Source: Bacillota bacterium (GTDB lineage: Bacteria; Bacillota_A; Clostridia; Lachnospirales; WQUN01). Taken from it: 34,723 nt of DNA. The notes under the pieces are model-generated. The model was not told the DNA's origin. It did no database searches and was given only the letters and a program-made list of their open reading frames with translations. The stretch covers positions 1 to 34,723 of the forward strand of contig WQTQ01000222.1 in the NCBI GenBank assembly GCA_009786175.1, written 5' to 3'. Positions 15,874 through 24,353 of the stretch are shown piece after piece; the stretch's first letter is position 1; every line of letters starts with the position of its first letter. A program made the position numbers and the translations under genes.

Positions 15874-17139
15874 ATGAGTAAAGCAATTTTTCAAGAACTG
15901 TACAACGCAATTGACCAAATGCCGGTTGCGGACTCTCACGAGCATTTGATGCCGGAGTTTATGCGGGTGGACAAGCCTATGGACTTTTTTACTATAACAA
16001 TGACACACTATGCCAGCAGTGACCTAATATCTGCCGGGATGCTTTGGGACGATATGCACAAGTTGAATGACATAAATGTGCCGCTGGGCGAGAAAATTCA
16101 AATTTTTATGCCCTATTGGAAAAAGGCGAACAACACAACTTACTGCCGCGCCCTTAAAATTGCTGCGAAGGATCTATACGGCATTGAGGAAATAAACGCC
16201 GCCACTTTGCCGGAACTTAACGCCCGTATGGTAGAGCAAAACAGGCCCGGGCTTTATAAGAAAATTATGGAGGACAAGGGGAAAATTAAGTATTGTATTT
16301 GGGACCAGTGGTGGGTAGACATGCCACAAAAAGACGACTTTTATCCCCTGGCCGTACGGCTGGACGGTATAATTTTCATCAACAGCCCGGGTGACATACA
16401 GGCACTGGAAGAAAAATTTAACACATGCATTACAGGCTTGGATAAAATTGAAGAAATTTTAGAAACATGCATCAACGGCTATAAAGCCAGCGGTATTGTG
16501 GCTATAAAGTCTGCCTTGGCGTATAGTCGCAGCCTGGATTACTCAAAAGTTTCCGCAAGGGAAGCTGCCGTGGCACTGCGGCGTATTTTGCGGAATGAGT
16601 TTACCGCCGCCGATACAAAAACTCTGCAAGATTATGTAATGTTTAGGGTTGCGGAAAAAGCCGCCGCCCATAATTTGGTTTTTCAAATTCATACCGGCCT
16701 GTTGGAGGGTAACGGTAACTTTATCCGCAATGCCAACCCGTCGCTGCTTTCCACACTTGTATACGAAAACCCCAACACAAAATTTGCCCTGATGCACGGT
16801 GGGTACCCATACGGCGGCGAGCTGTCCGCCATGGCAAAAATGTTCCCAAATGTGTACATTGACATGTGCTGGCTGCATATTATTTCCACACATCATGTGT
16901 ACAATATTCTGATGGAATGGCTGGACGCCGTGCCTGTAAACAAAATTTTGGGCTTTGGCGGTGATTATATTTTTGTAGAAGGCGTATACGGGCATTTGCA
17001 GTTGGCAAAAGAAAACCTGGCCCGTGTATTGGCGGACAAAGTTGCGAACGGCTCCGCATCGATGGCCGAGGCTGAAAAATACGCAAGAATGATGTTGTTC
17101 GATAATGTTGAAGATTTGTTTTTTCCGAACGGGCATTAG
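15874..17139 (+). CDS. Metal-dependent amidohydrolase (amidohydrolase_2-like)
   Basis: The 421-aa protein has an HxH motif at 22-24 (VADSHEHLMPEF) and further conserved blocks: FQIHTGLLEGNGN, FALMHGGYPYGGEL and GFGGDYIFVEGVYGH. This order matches TIM-barrel amidohydrolases of the Amidohydro_2 / uronate-isomerase-like branch. A carboxylase- or isomerase-type reaction is as likely as hydrolysis. The ATG at 15874 is preferred over the GTG at 15865 because AAAGGTG is eight bases before it but only one base before the GTG. It is monocistronic, between a divergent C_GCAxxG_C_C gene and a decayed regulator. Confidence 0.8.
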   Translation: MSKAIFQELYNAIDQMPVADSHEHLMPEFMRVDKPMDFFTITMTHYASSDLISAGMLWDDMHKLNDINVPLGEKIQIFMPYWKKANNTTYCRALKIAAKDLYGIEEINAATLPELNARMVEQNRPGLYKKIMEDKGKIKYCIWDQWWVDMPQKDDFYPLAVRLDGIIFINSPGDIQALEEKFNTCITGLDKIEEILETCINGYKASGIVAIKSALAYSRSLDYSKVSAREAAVALRRILRNEFTAADTKTLQDYVMFRVAEKAAAHNLVFQIHTGLLEGNGNFIRNANPSLLSTLVYENPNTKFALMHGGYPYGGELSAMAKMFPNVYIDMCWLHIISTHHVYNILMEWLDAVPVNKILGFGGDYIFVEGVYGHLQLAKENLARVLADKVANGSASMAEAEKYARMMLFDNVEDLFFPNGH

Positions 17140-17149
17140 TTACGCAAGC

Positions 17150-17164
17150 TCAACTGTCAGTTGA
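17150..17164. promoter_or_regulatory. Short perfect dyad downstream of the amidohydrolase gene
   Basis: TCAACTG-T-CAGTTGA is a perfect inverted repeat with a single central base, about 100 bp before the remnant XRE gene. It could be an old operator of that regulator; it has no T-run. Confidence 0.3.
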
Positions 17165-17264
17165 ACAACTGTCCAAACAGGTCACAACAATCAATCGAAT
17201 GAATTGATACAATAAAACCATGAGGAACCTCAAAATATATTAAATCAGGAAAGTAGGTACACAC

Positions 17265-17432
17265 ATGGTTCATATTTCAGAAAAAATCTCATCACTCAGA
17301 AAAGCGCATAATTTAACGCAAGAAGCGTTGGGTGAAGCTGTTGGCGTAAGTCCGCAAGCGGTAAGCAAATGGGAAAAAGGCGATAGTTTGCCGGACATAT
17401 TGGTATGCTTTTGTGGGCGGGCATATTATTAG
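17265..17432 (+). pseudogene. XRE-type HTH regulator, N-terminal fragment
   Basis: This 55-codon frame starts at an ATG after an AGTAGG and encodes a full cro/C1-type helix-turn-helix: SSLRKAHNLTQEALGEAVGV followed by SPQAVSKWEKGDSLPDI. In intact relatives the sequence continues through a short linker into a C-terminal domain. Here it leaves the family after PDI, runs into VCFCGRAYY and stops. The following frame (17413..17877) carries the missing C-terminal part in another register. An internal deletion with a frame change is the simplest reading. The 55-aa product could still bind DNA. Confidence 0.7.
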
Positions 17433-17877
17433 CTTGGAAGACAGCAGAGGTTTTGGAATGTTTTTGAGTAACATTGAGTATCTCAAAAACATGATGTCCG
17501 TTGATTTGACCGATAATAAGTTACTAAATTTTATGTCGGACGAAAAAGCAATAAAAATATTCATGCTGATTTGCCTGAACGGGGTTTTATACGATAATGA
17601 AATAATAAAGATGACGGGTTTTTTGGAACATGAAGTTACGCAACGACTTTTTGCATTTATGAAATGTTCTGTAATTGAACCTTACATGGGCGATGAAAAC
17701 AAAGGCGAAACGTCTTATGCCGTCTCGGACAATGGGATATTGTTGTTGGGAATTATCATAAATGCTTCTTTATTTCATCCTAAAAGCAGAAAGAAAGCAA
17801 CATACGGAGGACATAGAAATTATAGTCCTGATAAACTCAAAAAGTTTATCTCCGACACGCCAAATAAGAATTTATAG
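17413..17877 (+). pseudogene. C-terminal part of the disrupted XRE regulator (winged-helix-like)
   Basis: The frame opens with GGHIISLEDSRGFGMF and reads on into a winged-helix-like segment: DEKAIKIFMLICLN, DNEIIKMTGFLEHEVTQRLF and a wing ending YAVSDNGILLLG. Only a weak GTG is available at 17413, with no ribosome binding site, and it overlaps the HTH fragment by 20 bases. I read it as the second half of the same ancestral gene, kept open for 154 codons. Because it is long and undamaged, translation by frameshifting or recent disruption is possible. Its AT-richness contrasts with manA, which follows after 11 bp. Confidence 0.55.
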
Positions 17878-17888
17878 GAAGTGATTTT

Positions 17889-18992
17889 ATGCAGCATGAA
17901 GTGTCATTATACCCGGTCAAATTCGCGCCAATTTACAAGGAAATGGTTTGGGGCGGAGCTCGCCTTGCCCAAATGTATAACCGCGCCCTGCCATCAAGCA
18001 AAGTAGGGGAGAGCTGGGATATTTCCTGCCGTCCCGGGGAGATGGGTGTAGTAGAAAATGGCCCGTATGCCGGGGAGAGTTTTGAAAACTACATTGGGAA
18101 AAGCAAGGCGAAAATTTTAGGCACCCGTTTAGCAAATTGCGAAAAATTTCCACTGCTTGTAAAAATAATCGACGCCAATGATGCTCTGTCCATACAGGTA
18201 CACCCGGACGATAGGCAGGCGCGGCAGCGCGGCAGCGAGGACGGGGGCAAAAGTGAAATGTGGTATGTGTTAAACCCGCCCCACGACGGGAAATTAATCA
18301 TTGGTCTTAAGCCCGGTATTTCCCGGGAAAAGCTTGCGGAAGCTTACAGTAACGGAACAGTTGAAGAATGCCTAAATTACCTGCCTGTGGCCGCAGGCGA
18401 CATTATCAACATCCCGGTGGGGCTGGTCCATGCCCTTACGCCCGGGATAATTGTAGCGGAAGTACAGCAAAATTCGGATATTACCTACCGCTTGTACGAT
18501 TACAACAGGCTTGGGCTGGACGGGAAACCCCGTCCGTTGCATGTGGAAGATGCCCTGGCCGTTTCCGATTTTGAAGAAAAAATACCGAAGCGGGCTGTTC
18601 CCGGGCTGGGCATAAAAATAGGCGAAAATGAGATGACATATTCCATCTGCAACCCACATTTCGCCATAATAAAATATAATATTTCCGTGCCGCATACGGA
18701 AGCGTCTAACCCGGAAGCGTTCAATATTTTTACATGTGTGGAAGGGAATGCCGAAATAAGAGTAGACGCAATGACGGTAGAAGTACCTACCGGCGGTTCT
18801 GTTTTTATCCCCGCCGGGATGAGAGAGTATGTTATTGCCCCGGTAAACGGTGAAAAAGTTGTGCTGTTAAAAAGCTTTGTGCCGGATATTGAAAAAGATT
18901 TTGTTGCCCCATTGCGGCGGCATGGGTATACAGATGAAGAAATTTGCATGTATACGTCTGTGATTTACCCCCTGATATCAGGGGGGGTGTGA
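17889..18992 (+). CDS. manA: Mannose-6-phosphate isomerase, class I
   Basis: ManA interconverts mannose-6-phosphate and fructose-6-phosphate in the cytoplasm. Zinc ligands fit the family: Q103 and H105 in SIQVHPDD, E123 in KSEMWYVL, H181 in VGLVHALTPG, and the catalytic R201 in YRLYDYNR. AGGAAGTG precedes the ATG. The 367-aa product is longer at the C-terminus than short Bacillus-type enzymes (about 315 aa). The last residues, PLISGG (361-366), are encoded by a dispersed palindrome (18968..18985), so the native stop codon has apparently been displaced. The active-site core is unaffected. It follows the decayed XRE gene and converges on the merR gene. Confidence 0.95.
   Translation: MQHEVSLYPVKFAPIYKEMVWGGARLAQMYNRALPSSKVGESWDISCRPGEMGVVENGPYAGESFENYIGKSKAKILGTRLANCEKFPLLVKIIDANDALSIQVHPDDRQARQRGSEDGGKSEMWYVLNPPHDGKLIIGLKPGISREKLAEAYSNGTVEECLNYLPVAAGDIINIPVGLVHALTPGIIVAEVQQNSDITYRLYDYNRLGLDGKPRPLHVEDALAVSDFEEKIPKRAVPGLGIKIGENEMTYSICNPHFAIIKYNISVPHTEASNPEAFNIFTCVEGNAEIRVDAMTVEVPTGGSVFIPAGMREYVIAPVNGEKVVLLKSFVPDIEKDFVAPLRRHGYTDEEICMYTSVIYPLISGGV
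18968..18985. repeat. Dispersed palindrome, copy 2, inside the 3' end of manA
   Basis: CCCCCTGATATCAGGGGG, followed by two more Gs, lies in frame at the end of manA and encodes Pro-Leu-Ile-Ser-Gly-Gly just before the TGA. No T-run follows, so termination is not its obvious role. Confidence 0.85.
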
Positions 18993-19008
18993 GGCGGCAA
19001 AGTGTTAC

Positions 19009-19605
19009 TCACATGACTCCTCTGTCGAGTATCTCTTTTGGAACTCTACTTTCGATAATTTTGCCTGTTGTGCTATTTCGGATCACCCTTTGCGGTTTTT
19101 TGTTATTATGTAACTTGAGGGACTCGTGAGCAAGATTGATAATCATTTTATTTAATTCACTCATAGTTACATTCTCTTTAACATTTTTTTGGGTTAATGA
19201 AAGTTTCTCAGCCAATTCCATCACAGCATCGTCGGTCAACAAATTCAAGTTCAAACGTACAGCGGCAAGCTCTTCAATTTTGGCAACAAAAATTTTCAAC
19301 GCCAATTTTATCGTTTCCAATGCCGTTATTTCGTTTTGAAGAACAGAGATGTTACTGTTAAAAATCTCGGTTGCCGTTGCCGCATCGGGGTTGTTCAAAA
19401 TAAGCTTAATTTGCTTGATAGGTATTTGCAGTTTTCGCAATATTACGATTTGTTGTAAACGTTTTATGTTTTCATCATCGTAGACACGGTAGGCATAATC
19501 CTCTTTCCGCAGGCTTTCTACCAATCCAATCCGCTCATAATACCGTAGCATTTGTGTCGAAACCCCAAGCATCTTTGAAACCTGATTGGCCGTTTGTAAT
19601 TTCAT
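19009..19605 (-). CDS. MerR family transcriptional regulator
   Basis: The 198-aa protein has an N-terminal MerR winged helix: QTANQVSKMLGVSTQMLRYY, ERIGL, a wing with YRVYDDENIKRL, and LQIPIKQIKLIL. A long coiled-coil dimerisation helix follows (about 85-115). The C-terminal part carries no cysteine cluster, so metal sensing is unlikely and a small organic effector is more plausible. AAAGGAG precedes the ATG. Its own promoter has the elongated 19-bp spacer that MerR proteins act on, suggesting autoregulation. No other gene follows on the same strand, because manA converges with 16 bp between the stops, so its target is not obvious. Confidence 0.88.
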   Translation of the reverse strand: MKLQTANQVSKMLGVSTQMLRYYERIGLVESLRKEDYAYRVYDDENIKRLQQIVILRKLQIPIKQIKLILNNPDAATATEIFNSNISVLQNEITALETIKLALKIFVAKIEELAAVRLNLNLLTDDAVMELAEKLSLTQKNVKENVTMSELNKMIINLAHESLKLHNNKKPQRVIRNSTTGKIIESRVPKEILDRGVM

Positions 19606-19638
19606 GAATTAACCACTCCTTTCCTAACCATAGCATGG

Positions 19639-19669
19639 AGTATAAACTAAATAATCGTTATCGTGTCAA
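19639..19669 (-). promoter_or_regulatory. MerR-type promoter with 19-bp spacer
   Basis: Minus-strand -35 TTGACA (19664..19669) and -10 TATACT (19639..19644) are both near-consensus but separated by 19 bp. That is the suboptimal spacing typical of promoters untwisted by MerR-family activators. It lies 34 bp before the merR gene. Confidence 0.65.
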
Positions 19670-19758
19670 GAGGGTTTTCAGTTTGTATTAATTCAGCGTT
19701 ATCAGGTTGTTAAGATTTGTTATTGATGCTTATTTAGTCGTAGTGGTTTTTTTGTCTT

Positions 19759-20490
19759 TTACAGCAGATTCATAAACTTTTCTTTGTTATTGGCAAGGAA
19801 AACCATCGCCCTGTTTCCACGCGCCATTAAGTCAAAGGTTTCGTCTGATTCGCTGTAGTAGCCATATCCTTTCAGATAAGTGGCACATGATACATAATAC
19901 ACGGATTGCTTTTCCTCTGCGGTCAAAGGGCTTATGCTGTTATAGCCTTTAAGCATTTCTATCAATGTTTTTAGGTACACATCAATCAATGGTTGAGAGT
20001 TTATTTCGCCAGCACACCATATAATGTCGTAAATCCTTGGAAATGACAGATTGTAAGTTTCAAAGCCTTTGAAACCTACGATTTCATCATTTTCGTAAAC
20101 CGCATATTCTCCACAAAGGTTTCCGTGAATAAGCTGCTTGGGAAGTTTATCATGCAAAACGCTGAATGTTTTTAGATAATCATCGTAAAATTCTTCGCCG
20201 ATTTCCATGCCGAGTTTTTTTACGATAGGGATGGCACTTTCACCTTGCTCGTATAAATTTCCTTCCCACGGCTTTACATCCTCCTGCACAGTCTTCAACG
20301 CCTTGTGAAGCCTTGCAATTGCCTGCCCCAGCTTGAAGGCATTCTTATCGCGGAGTTCGTTATTTTCTAAATATTTGGCTGCCCTCCTTTCCCACGGTAA
20401 CTGAATTATATAGCATGAATCCAATAAAACATTTCCTGTATCAAGATAATCGAGTGTTTGACTCCATATTATAGTAAAAGCCCGGAACAC
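19759..20490 (-). pseudogene. Truncated aminoglycoside phosphotransferase/kinase-like remnant
   Basis: The frame has the C-terminal lobe of an APH/ChoK-like kinase: a helix AFKLGQAIARLHKALK, the catalytic loop position LIHGNLCGEYAVY and the metal-loop position GFKGFETYNLSFPRIYDI. The family requires HGD with a downstream Asn, and an Asp in the metal loop. Here the catalytic Asp is Asn, and the metal-loop Asp is Phe or Glu. The N-terminal nucleotide-binding lobe is absent. The only start is a GTG that lies in the stem of the terminator of the upstream glucanase gene, so the first eight or so codons are not a real gene start. A 5'-deleted, decayed gene is the best reading. Confidence 0.65.
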
Positions 20491-20513
20491 CCTTGCTTAC
20501 AGGCGTTCCGGGC
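20473..20513 (-). terminator. Terminator downstream of the GH5 gene
   Basis: GCCCGGAAC and GTTCCGGGC (20480..20488 and 20505..20513) form a 9-bp GC-rich stem with a 16-nt loop. On the minus strand it is followed by TTTT, 17 bp after the GH5 stop. The T tract is short. Confidence 0.65.
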
Positions 20514-20529
20514 GTTATGTGCCCATATC

Positions 20530-23500
20530 TTACAATATTAACTCAATTGTTAGCAGAACGGTAACTCCATCGCGGGTTACTTCTAATGTTACGATTCTTG
20601 ACTCGGTAATTGTGGCATTGCCCGCAACACCTATAACCAGACCTTCTGCCGGGCCGGTTGGTGTCCAAAGGTTATTACGCACGGTTATTACAAGTTCCGA
20701 GGCGGGTTCAAGAAGGTTGAACGTAATCTGCCCTTCTGCAGTGCCGCCTGTAAACACGCTTACGTGGCGGTTTGTGTTGCTTACGGTTACATGATTTGCG
20801 GTAAGGTAGAATGTTGGTTGTGTAGGTTCGCAAATTTCACAGCCCACATCTTGGCAGTAATCGCAGTCAAATTCCGGCGGTGGCTGCGGGGTGTAGTTTG
20901 CGTTTACAAGCAGCACATGAACGGTCTGGCTGTACACGGAAATATAGAGGTTAATGTATCGCCAGGAACCGTTATCTTTGTAAACGTCAAGCAAGTTGAA
21001 ATAATCTAACCAGCCTGTATCCGCTTGCCATACACGCCCAATGCGTATAAGATTTTCCGCGCAATTGCCATCTTGGTCTGTGGCTTTTATGGTATCCGCT
21101 GCCGCAAGGTAAACAGGAGTGTTTACGCCGTCAAGCTGTACCCACATGCGGATTATACCGGCTTCCGCCAAACTCGGGTTTGATCTTGAAGGGCTGCCGC
21201 CCGGGCCGTTGTTAAAAATATCAAAGGTAGTAATCCTTGGGGGTACGATTGTTCTTACTACCGCGTTGCTGCCGGTACCGTACACATATATTTCCATAAC
21301 CATAACTTGGCCGTCAAACATTTCTACCCGCAAGGTAACTACGCCGGGCTGTACATTTGCGCCGCCGGCACCAAAGAAGTTACTTTGCAGTTGTATTTGA
21401 CCAAGCGCATAGTGGACACGGAAGGCTTCGCCGTTGTGCAGCCACGGGAACCATGTTTGCCCGCCGCCTACCTGAACCGTATTGCCGCCCGGGCGTACCT
21501 GTGACGCGCTTATGCGGCGTACATGGTTGCCGTTAAAATCCACAGGAATACGAATGCCTTGGCCGCCTCTTGTGCCTGTGGCAAAAAAATGTTCCGGCTC
21601 TCCGTTTCTTACAAGGAACTGGTGCCAATCCGGCCCGCCGCTAAATGTCATAACCAATACAGCAAAAGTGCCGTATTCATTGCCCATTGCGGCAAAAGCT
21701 TCGTTTACATAATCCATCAACAGAGTGATTACACCCGCGTTGTATGTGTAGTGGATACCTTGGATCAGACCTTCGATACCTACAAATGTGTTGCCGTTAA
21801 GGGTAAGAGGAATTTTTACGTCTGTAGTAACCGGCCGGCGGAAGTATAAAGTATCCAAGCCGGTAGAGTAAGAGGCACGCACCGGTGAAGATGCTAACGC
21901 TTCAAGCATCGCGCCAACGCGGGGCTGCCGCCATGTTAAGCCGGGGCTTCTGCGGTCTATACCCGAACCGTTATCCCAGAATGTTAAGCTAACGCCGTAT
22001 CTCCTGGCCAGGTAGTGCATGTATTCGTAATATTTTAACTCTTCGCCTGTTTGCAAAATATCGTGGCCGTTATCGTAAGCAAGCAGACCCCATTCACCAA
22101 TGTTTACGCCAATGCCCAGGGATACAAAATAATTGTAGATATTTCTGAAAATTGTATCTACTTCATGCCTTGGTGTACCTGTGCCCCATGCCGGGTTGAT
22201 AGGTTCGTCGAATATGGTTACGCCTATATTTGTGCTAAACATCCATATGCAGTAGTAATGGACGGTTACAATCAGATTTTCGTCGTTTAAGGAATACACA
22301 AAATTACGCAGAGGTCTTACATAGTTGGGGTTACCGGAATAAGCCCTATTCCATATTGACGGGATTAGAATAATTCTTTGTTCGTTGCCCGATGTACCGC
22401 GGATAATTTCGTGTGCCGCACGGTTAAGTGTCTCAATCATGCGGTTTTGTGTAGCATGGTCGCGGTTATCGAAATGGGGCTCGTTAAGTGTTTCAAACAT
22501 AACCGTGTCCGGCATATCGGCAAAAAGCTGCGCAAGCTGCGTCCAGTGGTCACGGAACCTGCGGTATTGCCAGGATGTAGTTTGGCCGTCCCAGTTGTTA
22601 ATGGACCTGCCAATCCATCTCCAGGAATCGTGATGGATATTGATTATTACATATAACCCGGCTTCATCGGCCCACTCAACAATTTCTCTGTATCTGGCCA
22701 GCCATTCCGGGATAATTTCAAAACGCAGCTCATTTGCAGGTGTGTTTGCACCGCGGTCAATTACTCTTGTATCTATTGTAAACGGAATACGGATGTGGCC
22801 AAAGCCCCTGTCTGCAATTGAATTTATTAATTCTCTTGTGGTTACGGGGTTGCCCCATGATGTTTCCCATCCGATCAGGTTGTTACCGCCAAGGCTGTCA
22901 AGGGTATTGCCCAAATTCCAGCCCATGCCCATGGATGCAGCGTAGTCCAGCGAACGGCTTGTTGTCATTACGCGGCCTTCCGGGTCCGGCGGGATTGGCG
23001 GCGGAGGCGGCGGAGCAGTGCATTCCGTAACATAAAGCCTTATTAGCTCTGTACCGCCATAGAAAGCCAGCCACACCAGTTCATCTTCACTTAAGGCAAT
23101 GACCTCGCCGTCCTGCAGCCCGGACCATCTGTGCGGCAATCCGTTAATGCCTTCGCTTCCGGCTGTTAACACACGCGGGGCGGGGAATACTACTTCATGT
23201 TCCCTGTTAATAATAAGGCCGGTAATGGTTAAAGCAGCATTACTGCCCGGCACTACGGTTACATAGCCAAGGTTTATCATCCCGGCCACGCCGCTTGCGC
23301 CAAAATCTGCCGTAACAGAATGTGTACCGTTTAACGCGGGAATTTGCAAATTGCGGCCTGCCCAATTATCCCCCATTACGTTGAACGCAAAGGCCGGTTC
23401 GGATGTAACGCCTTCTACCGCAAATGTATATTGAATAGAAACAATTGGTGTAACAATCGGACCCGGTTGGGGGCCGACAGATGATTCACTTTCAAAAAAC

Positions 23501-24030
23501 CTGATTAGACCATTCCCGTCAAAATCCGCTACTACTGCCAGCCACATACTTTCATCATTGTTGGATGCGACAACATATCCGTTGGCCAGCCCCTGCCACA
23601 CATGCGGCAGCCCGTTAAGGCCTTCAACACCGGCTTGCAGCACACGTGTGGTGGTTGATGTTAACACAATGTCACCGTTTACTACGATACGGTCTAACGT
23701 TAGTGTAGCTTGGCTACCGCCAATTACAGGTACGTAACCTAAATTACGAAACCCTGCAACGCCGCCAAAATTAGCAGTAACGGCATGTTCTCCGTTTGTG
23801 GCGGGAATTGATAAGGAAGCAGACCCCCAATTGGCATCCTGCACGTTAAGTAAAAAAGTTCCTTCATTCGCTGCACCTGCAACGGTAAAATAATACCTGA
23901 TGGACGTAATTGGTACCGGCGTACCTTCCGTCCCTTGTGCATCTGCTACAGTTATAAACAGCGCGCTGAACAGCGTTACAAAAGCAAGAAACAATACTGT
24001 TCGTTTTAAAAAATGTTTTCTGACAGACAT
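20530..24030 (-). CDS. Secreted multidomain GH5 endoglucanase (cellulase-type)
   Basis: The 1166-aa protein starts at 24030, where AAGGAGG lies six bases upstream. Domains in order: signal peptide (about 1-31); two homologous modules of about 145 aa (38-185 and 193-337), each with NWG/NWA, GLNGLPH/GINGLPH and W-rich ends; a Pro linker (340-350); the GH5 barrel (about 355-715) with GMGWNLGNTLDS, acid/base E517 in LNEPHF and nucleophile E646 in NIGEWG; X2/CBM-like beta modules (about 720-920 and 925-1045); a CxxC...CxxC linker (1056-1067); and a terminal Ig-like module (1070-1166). It should hydrolyse beta-1,4-glucan outside the cell. There is no dockerin, SLH or sortase motif, so it looks free rather than cellulosomal. 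A monocistronic gene ending at a terminator. Confidence 0.93.
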   Translation of the reverse strand: MSVRKHFLKRTVLFLAFVTLFSALFITVADAQGTEGTPVPITSIRYYFTVAGAANEGTFLLNVQDANWGSASLSIPATNGEHAVTANFGGVAGFRNLGYVPVIGGSQATLTLDRIVVNGDIVLTSTTTRVLQAGVEGLNGLPHVWQGLANGYVVASNNDESMWLAVVADFDGNGLIRFFESESSVGPQPGPIVTPIVSIQYTFAVEGVTSEPAFAFNVMGDNWAGRNLQIPALNGTHSVTADFGASGVAGMINLGYVTVVPGSNAALTITGLIINREHEVVFPAPRVLTAGSEGINGLPHRWSGLQDGEVIALSEDELVWLAFYGGTELIRLYVTECTAPPPPPPIPPDPEGRVMTTSRSLDYAASMGMGWNLGNTLDSLGGNNLIGWETSWGNPVTTRELINSIADRGFGHIRIPFTIDTRVIDRGANTPANELRFEIIPEWLARYREIVEWADEAGLYVIINIHHDSWRWIGRSINNWDGQTTSWQYRRFRDHWTQLAQLFADMPDTVMFETLNEPHFDNRDHATQNRMIETLNRAAHEIIRGTSGNEQRIILIPSIWNRAYSGNPNYVRPLRNFVYSLNDENLIVTVHYYCIWMFSTNIGVTIFDEPINPAWGTGTPRHEVDTIFRNIYNYFVSLGIGVNIGEWGLLAYDNGHDILQTGEELKYYEYMHYLARRYGVSLTFWDNGSGIDRRSPGLTWRQPRVGAMLEALASSPVRASYSTGLDTLYFRRPVTTDVKIPLTLNGNTFVGIEGLIQGIHYTYNAGVITLLMDYVNEAFAAMGNEYGTFAVLVMTFSGGPDWHQFLVRNGEPEHFFATGTRGGQGIRIPVDFNGNHVRRISASQVRPGGNTVQVGGGQTWFPWLHNGEAFRVHYALGQIQLQSNFFGAGGANVQPGVVTLRVEMFDGQVMVMEIYVYGTGSNAVVRTIVPPRITTFDIFNNGPGGSPSRSNPSLAEAGIIRMWVQLDGVNTPVYLAAADTIKATDQDGNCAENLIRIGRVWQADTGWLDYFNLLDVYKDNGSWRYINLYISVYSQTVHVLLVNANYTPQPPPEFDCDYCQDVGCEICEPTQPTFYLTANHVTVSNTNRHVSVFTGGTAEGQITFNLLEPASELVITVRNNLWTPTGPAEGLVIGVAGNATITESRIVTLEVTRDGVTVLLTIELIL

Positions 24031-24165
24031 TTTCAGCCTCCTTATAATTTTGGGCACTTTTAGTGCCTTGTAGTAAAAAGATTTGTATGTTGTTACTATA
24101 TGTTGATATTAACATTCACGATTTGCTTGGTCAAGATGTGGAAGTTGTATGGTTCAGAAATATAA

Positions 24166-24206
24166 TACCCCCTGATATCATATGGCGAAAGTGATATCAG
24201 GGGGTA
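24166..24206. repeat. Dispersed palindrome, copy 3, split by an 11-nt loop
   Basis: TACCCCCTGATATCA (24166..24180) and TGATATCAGGGGGTA (24192..24206) are perfect 15-bp arms around an 11-nt centre. The copy sits between the divergent GH5 and argC genes and abuts the first ARG box. No T-run follows on either strand, so it is not a standard terminator. Confidence 0.85.
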
Positions 24207-24207
24207 A

Positions 24208-24244
24208 TGAATAAATATTCTTATAAGTGTTGCATATTATTCAT
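24208..24244 (+). promoter_or_regulatory. ARG boxes 1 and 2 (ArgR/AhrC operators)
   Basis: TGAATAAATATTCT (24208..24221) and TGCATATTATTCAT (24231..24244) match the TGAAT-AT-rich-ATTCA imperfect dyad bound by ArgR/AhrC. They lie about two helical turns apart upstream of the arg promoter, which fits cooperative hexamer binding for arginine-dependent repression. Confidence 0.7.
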
Positions 24245-24291
24245 TATCATTCGGGTAAAATACGGTCGCATCAAAGATTTACAAAATTCAT

Positions 24292-24320
24292 TTGCATAAA
24301 TATTCATATTCTGTTATAGT
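24292..24320 (+). promoter_or_regulatory. arg operon promoter overlapped by ARG box 3
   Basis: TTGCAT (24292..24297) and TATAGT (24315..24320) have a 17-bp spacer. A third ARG box, TGCATAAATATTCAT (24293..24307), covers the -35 and half the spacer, so repressor binding would block RNA polymerase directly. The GTG start of argC is 33 bp downstream of the -10. Confidence 0.8.
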
Positions 24321-24353
24321 TGGAAAACGGAAGAGTAAGAAAGGTGTGATTGT

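Noticed and set aside
20530..24030. Cellulosomal assignment of the GH5 enzyme
   Set aside because: No dockerin repeats, SLH domains or sortase signal are present; the C-terminus is an Ig-like module.
24166..24206. Looped palindrome as a rho-independent terminator for the divergent genes
   Set aside because: The stem is strong, but no T-run follows on either strand, and both flanking genes start here rather than end.
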